Shown piece after piece: positions 47,068 to 58,565 of a stretch of DNA of 64,000 nt. The notes beneath the pieces were generated by a model. The model was not told the DNA's origin. It worked only from the letters and a program-made list of their open reading frames with translations, and did no database searches. A program made the translations under genes and the position numbers. Each line of letters opens with the position of its first letter. Within the stretch, counting starts at the first letter, position 1. Origin of the DNA: Collybia mongolica (Eukaryota > Basidiomycota > Agaricomycetes > Agaricales > Clitocybaceae); contig JAAXNY010000001.1 in NCBI GenBank assembly GCA_013420905.1, positions 7,998,001 to 8,062,000 of the forward strand. The letters are read 5' to 3'.

Positions 47068-48545
47068 ATGTCCCACAAGCACAGCTCTTCCATCGATAGC
47101 GCCAGCTCTTCTCTCAGCTCTTTATCTTCAACCTCTTCATTCGCGTCCTTATCTTCGGTGATTTCTGTTCGCGACGAAGCTTTCAAAGCGGCAGTTGATG
47201 ACCTCAAGACGGGGCCCACCCCGCTCCAGAGCCTTGTTGAAACGGCAACAGCACTCATCGACACAATCGCTGCAGATGCACGGAAAAACACATTCGAATA
47301 CAACGGTTCCAAACTCGAGCTTCACGCCGTTCTTCGGGCCATGCTATACCACGCGGAAGGCTGTGGCGGCCAAGGCGGCAAACGCTACACCGCATCTTCA
47401 ATCTGTCTTTGTGCCGTCCTCGATGACCCAGACGATCAAAAAACTCTCCAGATGCTTCAGGATCTCGCCAAAACTCTGGTTTCTCATCTCCTTTTCATTT
47501 GTAAGTGCTACCGAATCGGCTGGTGGACTATACGCTAATGTTTTCAGTTCGTACAACTGCTTCTCATTCGGCCCAACAGAATGACACTCCTTCAGGAATT
47601 GCGACACCCAGCCGTGAAAATACAGCCTCCCTAATGGACCGTGGAGTCACCGCGGGAGACCGTAGCGGTGCGTTTAAAGATCAAGTACGCCTGGTACCCC
47701 CGTTTTTTAAGATCAGGGCTGACTGCCCATATATAGCTGCTACAACGCGATGGGTACCGGTGCATAGTGACGGGTTACGTGGATGCCGCCCATCCAAATC
47801 ATCAGGACCCGGATGATGTTGTATATGTTTTGATAGGATGCCATATAATACGTCGGGCGATCGCTATCTATGATTCTGATGACCAAGATGTGGTGGGTCA
47901 TCTAGGTTATCTTCTGTAGGAGGAACGTGAACTTAATCTGTTTCCTTTACAATCAGTATAACTCTGCCGTGACCACATTCGATATCCTCCGAAATTACGC
48001 TAGTCTGTCGCCTGAAGTCATCCAAGAACTGGAGGATAACATTGACGACCCCTCTAATGGTATTTTGCTTGAGATGAATGCTCATAATGGATTTGACCGG
48101 TTTCAATGGTGCCTGCAAGAGACAGAGGTCAGTGCCCTAACTAGCTAGCCTACTACATAGCGTTAACATAGACAATCCTTTGTAGACCTGGGACAGGTAC
48201 AAAGTCAAAATCTATGGAAGGTTGCATGGGATTCATGGCATGGCTCGGACGGATACCAAATTCGTGGAATTTAAGGACCACAGCGAAGAATTCCAGACTG
48301 ACAAGGGAAAATCCCTCCGCAAGAGGAGGCGCGAAGTTCCTCCACCCAACCCGTGCTACCTTAGGATCCATGCTGCCGTTGCCGGAATCTTGCACATGAG
48401 CGGCGCGGGCAAGTTTTTCGACGAGCTTTTGGATAAGTTCGGTGACCAAGAGGGTTCTTCCGCTGTACGAACTTGGGAGGAGTTCGACAGAGTGGTCAAG
48501 ACGGCCAACCTCAGAAAGGGGTTGTCTGTTCTTGCTGTGCACTGA
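47068..48545 (+). CDS. HNH-endonuclease-family protein, right-arm copy
   Basis: Exons 47068-47500, 47548-47693, 47737-47892, 47957-48127 and 48186-48545 join in phase to 421 aa, exactly the structure of the left-arm gene. The HNH blocks are RDGYRCIVTG, GCHIIRRAI and DDPSNGILLEMNAHNGFDRF. DPSNG is the more usual form at this position. Differences from the left copy include Gly for Arg before YRC, VLIGCH for VLKGCH, and Met for Trp after LLE. No stop or splice-site loss is seen. It is divergent from the NLR remnant starting at 45385, 1.7 kb away. Function is inferred from the motif only. Confidence 0.8.
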
Positions 48546-48619
48546 CTGTGTTCTAACAAACTGACACGCCTCATTTGTCATCACCCTCAATTTGTTCTGT
48601 TTATTTGTATAACCGTATC

Positions 48620-49870
48620 CTCTAATATCCTGGCCATGTATATAGAATATATTCCTTCATACCACGTGTGTGGCTTGCCCCAGAATAGGTGATTACCATC
48701 GGCTCGAATGTTCCCTGCGTTGAACTCATCAAATCGGCGTGGAAACAATTCCGAGCTCTATTATAGAATGAGGTCTTTCCTTTTTGCAGTGGGCCAAAAT
48801 TTTCAATTCTTCGCAAAATCGGTAACCATTCACATACCTTTTGAAATAAATGTTTCTGAGTGTGTTTTACCTATATGTTTCGACTTAATACTCTGCTATC
48901 TGATTTACATAGCCATTCTGTATTACTTTTTTAGTGGAAAATATATATTTTTATGTATGATTTTGTTTCGAAACAATGAAACAGTGTTTACTTGCTCATC
49001 ATGTGGCTGTTTGTAGTAGCTTGTCAGTACTCAGCTGCTGGCAGGAGTGATTGCTTTCAATAAGTCAACAACACATGACTGAGTCAGGCTTTTATGCTTT
49101 ATAGTTGAAATGTCCATGATAGGACTCAGACCAGCCATACACAGCATTGCTATATCACTTAATAGATGAAGGACCACCAGGATGCATGTGGGGAGGTCAT
49201 CTGCAGGTTTGGGCATATATGGTTGCTCCATTGACTGAAGAAGTCATTGTGGCCAGCAGATATAACCACCCAAGTAGTCAACTCCATTGCCAGTGGGGTG
49301 GTACCAGCTGAATTGAAAGCTGTTTTATAATCAATGCTTAAGAATTAAATTTGGTAGGCAAACATCTCAACAGATGATCCCTTTACCATGCAGGTATCTC
49401 AGGCCATTCATTCCTCAGACAACCTTCTGTGATATGGCCACTTTGTAAGGGGATTGCCATCCACACCAACATCACTACCACTGATCAAAGACCGTCACCA
49501 CACTTTGAAGCTCATACTGTCAACTGATCACACAGCAAACGACCATGCTGATATGTGCACCACTTGTTGAAATCATGTTGGCCCATCATGCAAACATACC
49601 TATTATATTACCAACCCTATTGTTCAACCCTGAGACATGTGGCAATAATAGCAGTACATAGTGGCATTGTGTAGGATAGGTATATAGTAGCCACCACTTG
49701 GTAGGGGATTCCTTAGATTGATCTCTTAGGATTTTCCCTATCAGGTGAGTAGTTTAGACTTGTACTTATAGCAATATACTTAGGATTTCCCCTATCAGTC
49801 AGAAGTTGGCCAACTTGTGATCACATGTGCTTCAACTTAGGGTTGGCCTGACAGACTTCCTCTCCTGGTA
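48620..49870. repeat. LTR-like outer part of right arm; no gene
   Basis: Mirror of 15010-16230. The LTR-like motifs (GGATTTCCCCTATCAG) lie at 49780-49800. No gene is supported. Confidence 0.45.
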
Positions 49871-50019
49871 TGATGGGTGACCCAACATGTGAGAAAATAG
49901 AAATATGGGTGAGTTATGTAATGGTAGGTATGGGTAGGTATACTTTCTGTGGTTTTGCTGATGGTGCTATGAAGGAAGATGCTCTGAAATATCCAACTTA
50001 TCACTTGTCAAGGCAAAAC

Positions 50020-50878
50020 CACTATATCAGTTATGTACACACCATAATCCCTCTGAGCACCATACTCCCCTCTTTTAAACTTGGACATGCTGTATTTGTA
50101 ATAGCACAATCAGACAGTAACTCAGTTAGTTTCTCACCAGATGGAAAGCTGGTTGTCTCTGTTTCAACAGATAAGACCATCAGAGTATGGGATGCTCTGA
50201 CTGGCTTTCCCATTATTCAACCCTTCAAAAACCATGAGGGTGTAGTTCCAAGTGTTATATTCTCACCTGATGGGAGGCACATCCCCTCTGGAGCTGTGGA
50301 TAGAACTATAAGGTTTTGGAATACCAGGACTGGAACTGCAGTTTTCAAGCCATTCAAAGGATATATGCATGTTATATTCTCTGTTGCAACTTTCTCCAGA
50401 TGGGAAAATTGTGTCTGGCTCACTTAGCAAAACCATCAGACTTTGGAATGTACAAACATGTGCTGCAGTGGGTGAACCATATGAACATCAAGCAGGCCAG
50501 GTCCACCATGTGACATCCTCACCTGATGGCAGATATATTATTTCAAGCTCAGTGGACAAAAACATTAAGATCATAAACACTGAAACTGGTAATTTACTTG
50601 GAACATATGAAGGATATCTAGGCTGGATCAACTCTCTGGATATATCATCTGATGGAAAATGGACTGTATCCAGTTCATTAGATATAACTATATGGATCTG
50701 GGAATCACAGAAACTATTAGTGCTACCTGTTGACCCCTTCCCTCCAGCTGCTGGACTACCTCCATTTGAGCACAGCACATCTGTTGTAAATAGTTGGGCA
50801 TCAGAACCTAACCAAGAATTTGCTGTTCAGGCATTGCATTCAGCCCAAGGAACCCAGTTGTCATTTCAGATAAATTGA
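50020..50878 (+). pseudogene. WD40-repeat fragment of an NLR-type gene
   Basis: Starting shortly after the right arm ends, the + strand reads VSFSPDGKLVVSVSTDKTIR, then VIFSPDGRHIPSGAVDRTIR. A frameshift near 50390 leads to SPDGKIVSGSLSKTIRLWN, SPDGRYIISSSVDKNIKI and SSDGKWTVSSSLDITIWIWE. A non-repeat tail rich in Pro/Ala ends in LSFQIN at 50878. These are about five blades of a WD40 propeller plus the C terminus. No helical or NACHT sequence precedes it. Its origin may be the same NLR family as the other fragments. Confidence 0.7.
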
Positions 50879-50899
50879 CTATTCTTGATTATTCCAACT

Positions 50900-53047
50900 T
50901 TGTTCATGGGAACAGCTGGGAGAAATGCAAGACTGATGTATGAGCCCAATCTGTAAGTCTGTCTACAGGACATAGTTTCTGTGGTATCCTCACTGATAAG
51001 GTTAAATAGATTCCCAGTTTATATACATACAAGAACCATGTATCAAGAAAACAACTTTGGAATTGACTTACATAGAGAGATATTGTTTTGAGATTGAAGA
51101 ATCTAACACCCATGTAAACCAATATTGAGTCAAAGGAAATTTTAAGATGTGTTCAGGGCCCAGATGTATTTTACTTCTCAGGGTACAGGGGCAGGAATTG
51201 TAGTCCATATTGGTGGCTGTGCACAGTCTGGTCAATTTTTGTGAGGCCAACCCTGCTTGGTGCTTGTCAACAAAACCCAGCTGTCCACAGCCCTGCTTTC
51301 ACTCTCATGTTTGCTGTAGAATGAGATGTATCATATTTCCACACATGGATTCTGGGCCATCATTACCCCACTACATTTAGTGGTTATTACTGCTCAGACA
51401 AATGAGGCATAACATCAGCCCTAGGGTTCTGGAAGAAACCCCTAATTTATTAACATCATAGTTTCTAACAGGTTAGTAACATGTAAATTACTAACTCATT
51501 CAAAAGGGTATGTTAAATATTGTTAATAACCAAATTGAAAAGCAGTCTCACAGATTGTTTGAATCTATTAACACCTATTGATGGTTAATCACTAACCATC
51601 TCCCCACACACTACTACCTCAAGACTGCACTGTAATGGCATAATTCCACTTTTTACTCAGTTTATCTGGACAGTTTTGGGCAACTTAACATGATTTTGAT
51701 CCAGATTTTTCACCTAGCCTCTGAAAGATTATTGGAAATTATGGAAATCACAAATTTTCTCATATTGCTCTAATACTATGTCCTAATATCATCATCATGG
51801 CTTTCTGCCTCATGCATAGTCTTACAAGCTCTAAAAACCTTAGAGCATGTTCAGTATCAAAGAGCAGAAATTTCTCCCATGTTTCTCTATGATGCCAAGC
51901 AATGCCAGGATGTGACCCAGTGTGACCTTATCATTATCTTTGATCATCACACCCTCCTGTCATGCAGACTTGTCACTCATCCCATAACCCCCCTGTGCCA
52001 GAGGGTGATACCTCTTCTCACTGTTTCTGGTCCCCCAACAATCAAGAGAACCTTAGGGATTTTGTCATAATGTTGCCCAGCATATGACATAGCAGCAGCA
52101 TTGATGATAATGCCAGTTGCCTGTAGGAGAGCAACCTTCCATTGTTGATGGTCCATAGGACATGGTGAAGCTGTAGAACCAGACACATTTCTGGCTGTCT
52201 TATGGGGACAATAAAGTGGCAATTGTTTCTATGCAAACACTTCTCATGTGCATAGAGCACCCATAGGTGTTCCGAGCCTGCTGTGACAAGTTTCTTGGGA
52301 CTCCAACATTTGTAATCATGGGAATGAGAAATCATTTTGGTTACCAACCATTCTCTTACTTGACCGATCTTGCATCTCCAATTTTTGTTGATATGTTCTC
52401 AGAGAGTTCAGGAGAGGTTAATATCACTCAGAAGAAAGTAAAAGGGCCAGATATAGTGCAGGAAGATGAAGCCCTAACTAGGATTAGTAGGGAGGGAGAG
52501 ATTTTTTAACAATTCTTTACAATTATTAACAGTGTTAATAACATTTCTAACAATTTTTGACATGTTATTAACATCTGTGAATAACCCCCTCCAAAGCTGC
52601 CATGTTAGTTACCTGTTAGTTACTAACCTCTCTTCCTGAACTCTAATCAGCCCCCATAGTCGAACGACGAAATCAACGGAAAAAGAGGTTTAGAGTGCGT
52701 ATATTATCAAGTTATCTATGTAGTCTGTGGTAGACTGATTTCGCGGATAAATTATAAGATAATACTTGATGAGAACCGTGAATTCTTGAGCCGCAGCATG
52801 CTATACTCTATGTTCTCCAAAGAATTTCACTTTCATGGCCTTTTGGGCATTGATATGACCATAATTAATCGTCGCGAGATTTGTATATATGCCTGGAGGT
52901 CGCAAATGCAAGCTTGTGGGAATAATGAAAAGCTGTGAAAGGTTCAAGATCAGTGACGTCGTTATAATTAGCAGCATTACATATCGCTCCAATTCCAAGT
53001 GCTCATTATCTTCCCTTTTCTCTCACATTCACACAATCGCAACCACC
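50900..53047. other. Repeat-like gap; GTTAAC-rich block at 51.43-52.64 kb
   Basis: No gene is supported. Between about 51430 and 52640 many copies of GTTAATAAC, TTAACA and GTTAGTAAC cluster at both ends. The outer text is loosely inverted: GGGTTCTGGAAGA near 51424 against GAGTTCAGGAAGAGAGG on the complement near 52640. This could be an unclassified DNA element. 52880-53047 is the probable promoter and leader of the transketolase-family gene. Confidence 0.35.
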
Positions 53048-55745
53048 ATGTCCAACACAGCCGACTCTTTCCCAATCGACCTCGCCCAATTCAAAAAGTG
53101 CGCATAACCTACTTTATTACCATATGTACTCACGCGACACCTTAGGCTTTCCTTAGACCCATTCAAGTCAACTTTAAACTCGGAAGAGAAAGCTACACTT
53201 CTCGCAAATATCCAACTGCTGCGTGATGCAATTGTGCTTTTCACCGCTACTGGTGCAGCGAGAGGCGTCAGTGGGCATACTGGTACGTCGATTCGGATAT
53301 ACAAACCTCTACATAAGACCTAACATAAATTAGGCGGAGCATATGATACTGTTCCAGAAGTTTGTATCATCCTGGCCTTGTTCAACCAATCGCCCGAGAA
53401 TTTCTTCCCAGTCATATTTGATGAAGCAGGTACGTGGATACAAAGACCGACAATGAATCTGAGACCGACAAATTTTTACAGGGCACCGTGTAGCGACCCA
53501 ATACATTCTCTCTGTCCTCGAAGGCAGCCTCCCTGCAGCCCATTTGCTCCACTATCGCGAAGCCAACTCCAAGCTTCCTGGCCACCCCGAGCTAGGTCTC
53601 ACTCCAGGCGTCAAATTCTCCTCAGGCCGGCTCGGGCACATGTGGCCCTTGGTGAACGGCGTGGCCCTCGCCAACCGCTCATCGACCGTCTTCTGTCTCG
53701 GTTCCGACGGCTCACAACAGGAAGGCAACGACGCCGAAGCTGCTCGCCTAGCCGTTGCCCAGAATCTCAATGTCAAATTGCTCATTGACGATAATGACGT
53801 CACCATTTCTGGCCATCCATCACAGTACCTCAAGGGGTTCGATGTGGGGAGAACTCTAGAAGGTCATGGGTTGAAGGTCATGAGGGCCAATGGCGAAGAC
53901 ATTGACGCGCTGTGGGGTGCTATAAGCACGGCGGTGCGCTATGAGGGACCTGCTGCTGGCAAGCCTTCATGATCGTTTCTCGAACGTAATTGACATCTCA
54001 TCAGTTATCTCTAAACGTTTGATGGCTCCCGGCATCCCTGACATCGAGGGTAGCGTACAAGGACACGACGTCATTCCGATCAAGTCTGCACTACGCTACT
54101 TTGAAGCGCGGGGTAAGAATATTCCATGGCTGGCGCAGAGTGCCGACTTAGCCGCCCTGTATAACGGTATACAACCCTTGAAGCAACCTTACCTTCACGT
54201 GGGTTCCACGGAGATGGTGGGCGCGAATCGAGTGGTGTTCGGAGAAGCGGTGAACATGGTCCTGGACGCAATGGACCCGGCGGAGCGAGCTAAGAAGGTT
54301 ATGGTTATCGATAGTAAGTCCTATCAAATCCGTCGTTCGAAACTATTCTCATTCCGAGTTGTAGGTGACCTTGAGGGTTCCACCGGTCTCAAAGTAATCC
54401 ACCAGAAGCACCCGGAGGTTTTCATTCCTTCCGGAATTATGGAACGCGGAAATTTCGCCGCGGCGGCTGGATTTGGGTTTGACAAGAATAAGTTTGGCGT
54501 ATTCTCGACGTTTTCGGCGTTCTTGGAGATGGTCGTCAGCGAGATGACTATGGCGCGCCTCAACGGGTGTAACGTTTTGAGTCATTTCTCGCACTCTGGT
54601 GGTATGTCTTTTCCTTCTTTCCTGGTGTTGGTAGAGGTGCTAATTCTGTTTAAACAGTGGATGAAGTGGGTATCGGTTTCTCACTAATTCCTAGTATGTG
54701 CTGATCAGTCCCCTTGTGCAATCTCGTCAACCTCTAGATGGTGCGTTATTTTGGTTGAAACCAATAGTATGTTCATTGATCATACCTTGTTCAGGCCGAC
54801 AACACGTGTCATTTTGGTAAGCAATCTTCAATTAATACTGCCCAATATCATAATTCACCCTTTCCAGGACTCAATTCATTCTTCGCGGACAATGGACTCT
54901 CCGACGTCCATTCTTTCCTGTATTTCCCAGCAGATGCTGCACAAATGGTCGCCATCGTTAAGCGTGTCTTCTTCGAGCGCGGCCTACGTTTCGTATTTTC
55001 CACGCGTTCCAAGGTGCCGTGGATTTTAAAGGAAGATGGGAAGACGCGCTTCTTCGAAGAGGGATACGAATTCGTTCCGGGAAAAGATGAAATCATAGCA
55101 GAGGGAAAGGCCGGATACGTTGTGGCTTTCGGAGAAATGTTGTACCGTGCCTGGGACGCAGTGTTGCGGTGCAGACAGGAGGGGTTGGATGTTGGCTTGA
55201 TTAACAAGCCGTCTTTGAATGTCGTTGATGAACAGGTAAGCTCTGGCCTGTTTCCTGTGTCATCCTCAGACCAACATATCCGGTGTAGACGATTATGAAA
55301 ATCGGTCAGAGTCCCTTCGTGCTCGTTGTGGAGTCATTGAACCAGAAGACGGGGGTACGTTCGTTCAGCTGATGGACATGACGTGTTCACGCTGATTCAC
55401 GTCTTTCTTTGATTGTAAAGCTTGGCTCGAAATTCGGAACGTGGCTTCTGGAGCGTCAGCTTACGCCCAAGTATGGCTACATGGGGACTACTCGAGAGGG
55501 TCAGTTATTCACTTCACTGCACTAACCCATCACCTCCACAAATGCTTTAACCACATCAGTCACGATTTTCTTACACTTGTTTTACAGGTTGTGGTGGGCT
55601 CTGGGAGCAGATCCCACACCAGGGACTTGACTCACAATGTAAGCGCTCTTCTCCTCGTAAACAGATTAGCCGCAGCGGAAGAACTGACGCTTTGGGCTAC
55701 TTTTTCACAGCCATCATTTTGAAGATCAAACAGCTTTCACAGTAA
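53048..55745 (+). CDS. Transketolase-family protein
   Basis: Fourteen exons join in phase to 645 aa: 53048-53097, 53146-53282, 53334-53429, 53482-53958, 54005-54313, 54365-54601, 54658-54665, 54738-54740, 54795-54816, 54868-55235, 55289-55354, 55421-55499, 55588-55638, 55711-55745. Transketolases move two-carbon units between sugar phosphates with thiamine diphosphate in the cytosol. The N-terminal part has GRLGHMWPLVNGVAL and the cofactor-binding region FCLGSDGSQQEGNDAEAARL through VKLLIDDNDVTI. The middle has the pyrimidine-binding domain (IMERGNFAAAAGFGFDKNKF; FSHSGVDEMADNTCHFGLN). The C-terminal domain contains VLVVESLNQKTGLGSKFGTW. Two exons are only 8 and 3 bases long, and the 53959-54004 intron is GC-AG. 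It is shorter than canonical transketolase, so the exact substrate is uncertain. Confidence 0.88.
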
Positions 55746-56062
55746 GTCTCGTACACATAGAGGGAATTAACGAGATAGATGTAACGATACAAGGGGGTGA
55801 AAGTGGACTCACGTATGTACAATCAATTCATAGATTTTAACCGTTCATCCTTTGCGCAAAAATCGTGTCCGTTCATCGGGACCATGTCAAACAGAAGCCC
55901 TTTGCTTAGCATCATCCCACGCAGGTCATGGGATCGTAATCTTGGGTCCCCGATGAAGGTTTATTTGTATTCATCCGGATCGCGTTGGTAAATGCATCCT
56001 ATTTAATCCACAGCTCATTGCGGCGGACACCCTCCTACGTCCAATTAAGTCTCACTGTAAAA

Positions 56063-58344
56063 ATGCCTCCCGCAACCTCAGGTGCTTCTGCTCAGTCGTC
56101 CTTCACGACAACCAGCTCGGAACGTGACCCATACCGATACCAGGTCGGTTTTGGGGTCCGCTTCGCAAGCGAGGCTTTGTAAGTAGACTCTAGAGTGCTT
56201 TCGGCTGGGATTATATAGCTGAAATTTGTTCCTGGCAGGCCGGGAACGCTTCCACAGGCGCAGAACAGCCCGCAGAAAAACAAATATGACTTGTACACCG
56301 AAGGAGTGGGTGCTCGTATCTTTTCGAATGACGACAAGAGCCCGGATTTATTACATCATGCCAGATGACCGGATCGTCTTTCATCGCCCCCCGGGCCGAT
56401 ATGCTCTCTTCGTTCGTTGTTCCCTTTTGTACTATTCAACCTTGTGGTGACTACGATATATCTCCATAGGTGGCTTTACCGCATCAGACCGTCCGTGGCG
56501 CATCAAGGGTTCACACCCCTTCCAGAGAACCCCGATGTAAGTGTCGACTTGTCTCGCGCATGGACTTGGCTGATATCACTGGCAGCTTGAGTCTCATTTC
56601 CTTCCAACAAACCCCAAGGTCCATGTCAGCCCCACCCAACTCGCTTGGCACCCGTTCGATATTCCGAGCGGTGATGGCAAGGTCGATTTCGTCGACGGTT
56701 TGAAGACGATTGCTGGGAACGGGGATCCGGCCCTGAGAGAGGGCCTAGCGATCCATATATACTTGGCGAACGCGTCTATGGACAGAAAGGCGTTTGTCAA
56801 CAGTGATGGGGATATGTTGATTTTACCCCAGCAGGGCCGGTTGGATATCCAGACTGAATTCGGAAAGTATGCCCGATGATTTTATTTTTTTTGCGTTTGC
56901 TATTGGGTGCTTAATTTTGTTTTATAAAGGCTTATGGTGCGACCGGGTGAATTGGTTGTTATTCAGCGAGGTATCAAATTCAAGGTGACGATGATGTTAG
57001 GTGCTTTTATGGTCAGCCATAATAACAACCACTGCTATAACACAGGTTGTACTACCCGATGGTCCTTCCCGAGGCTGTAAGTCTCAAAACGTCTCGCGAA
57101 ATCCTTCAGACTAGTTCAAGGTTACATGTGTAGATATTCAAGAGATATTTGGTTCCCACTACGCTCTTCCGGAACTTGGACCGCTAGGTGGTCACGGCCT
57201 AGCCAATCCTCGCGATTTCGAAAGTCCCCTTGCTTCCTTTGATATAGACCAAAGTCCTTGGAAGAGTGCGTAATATTACTTTCTTTGTTGCCAATTTAGC
57301 GCATGACCAGAATCATTTAGTCGTTTACAAGTACGTCTTGGATAGAATCTGGATTTCGGTGGTTGCTCACTCTTAATCATTTGCACTTACTCCAGATTAT
57401 GTGGAAAGCTTTTTGAGTGCAACCAGGAACACACCCCATTCGATGTTGTCGCGTGGCATGGAAAGTATGCGGCATCCCGACTCATTACTCCCCCTTTAAA
57501 TTATTGACCTAAATCAAAGTTACGTACCATACAAATATGCGATGGAGAAATTCGTCAATGTCGGCAGCATTTCCAAAGACCACATTGATCCGTCCATCTT
57601 TTGTGTTTTGACTGCAAAGTCCAAGCAGCATGACGTGCCCTTGGCCGACTTTTTGATTTTCAGTCCGAGGTGGGAGGTTGCGACAGGCACCTTCCGCCCT
57701 CCGGTATGATTTTTTAGGCGCTCTCTTTTCTTACGGCGCTGATACTTATGATGTTAGTATTATCACCGTAATTCTGCTTCCGAATTTATGGGACTGATCT
57801 ATGGTGTGTATGGTGGGCGCAGTGATGGATTTCAACCAGGTGAGATGCATGTGTGATAAACTCCGATACATGCTAGTGCTGAGGGTGGTGTCAGGTGGTG
57901 CAAGTTATGAGGCTGGATACTGCCCTCATGGTGGTATGTTTCCTTGCCCGTAAGCTTTAGAGTCAACCTTAAGAAGCGGCTAGTTTCCTATGATGAATTC
58001 AAGAAGGCATCAGATGCCGACCTACAACCAAGGCGAGTTCACGAGGGAACATTAAGTATGTACGCCATGGAATATTTTTGTGTTTGATCGTTAATATTTT
58101 CGTTTAGGCTTTATGTTTGAAACTAGCATGATGTTGACGATGACTGACTATGCGATGAAACGCTCTGGAAAGTTACATGGTAAGTGAAATTTATTGATAG
58201 TAATCCAGGAGTAGCGCTGAGCAACCCCCAGAACATGAGCCCAAGATGTGGGATAACCTAAAGGCACAATTCCTCAACCATCTAGATGAAATTAACACGG
58301 ACCTGAAGGCGGCGGGGAGGCCTCCACTTGGAGCTCAAAACTAG
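56063..58344 (+). CDS. hmgA: Homogentisate 1,2-dioxygenase
   Basis: The enzyme opens the ring of homogentisate to maleylacetoacetate in tyrosine and phenylalanine breakdown, using Fe(II). Sixteen exons join in phase to 467 aa: 56063-56178, 56239-56305, 56365-56411, 56470-56536, 56619-56866, 56930-56984, 57046-57076, 57134-57265, 57321-57330, 57396-57464, 57520-57703, 57758-57839, 57895-57933, 57984-58055, 58108-58179, 58232-58344. Signatures include [55 protein letters not shown] and [20 protein letters not shown]. The iron ligands are in [12 protein letters not shown] (His and Glu) and GYCPHG (His). The enzyme is complete; usual length is about 440-470 aa. Exon 9 is 10 bases long. The gene follows the transketolase gene in the same direction, but this is not an operon. 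Confidence 0.95.
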
Positions 58345-58565
58345 GCTATGCAATGTGAAGGAGCGTGTTATTTCGTAAGAAACCATAATGTTGTAAGGAC
58401 TGTATCAATGCTAGAGGTGATGAGGCGAGATGATAATCTACTATCGTAACTATAATGCTGAAAAGGAAAGACGATGATACAGAGACTGATATTACAACTA
58501 CCTTACTAAACGGAAGACCGAGGAACCAAAAGGAACGGGTAGGATTTTCGTCTATCCCTGACGGC

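Larger units (their letters stand above)
44327..49878 (-). repeat. Right arm of the large inverted duplication
   Basis: This is the reverse complement of 14955-21255, 5.55 kb long. About 101 bp at 44713-44813 are found only here; the left-only segments are absent. On its inner side the NLR gene continues naturally past 44327 into the NACHT region, so this arm looks like the source copy for that end. Confidence 0.9.

Noticed and set aside
53552..54594. Minus-strand frames over the transketolase-family gene
   Set aside because: They are shadows; the + strand exon chain accounts for the region with conserved motifs.
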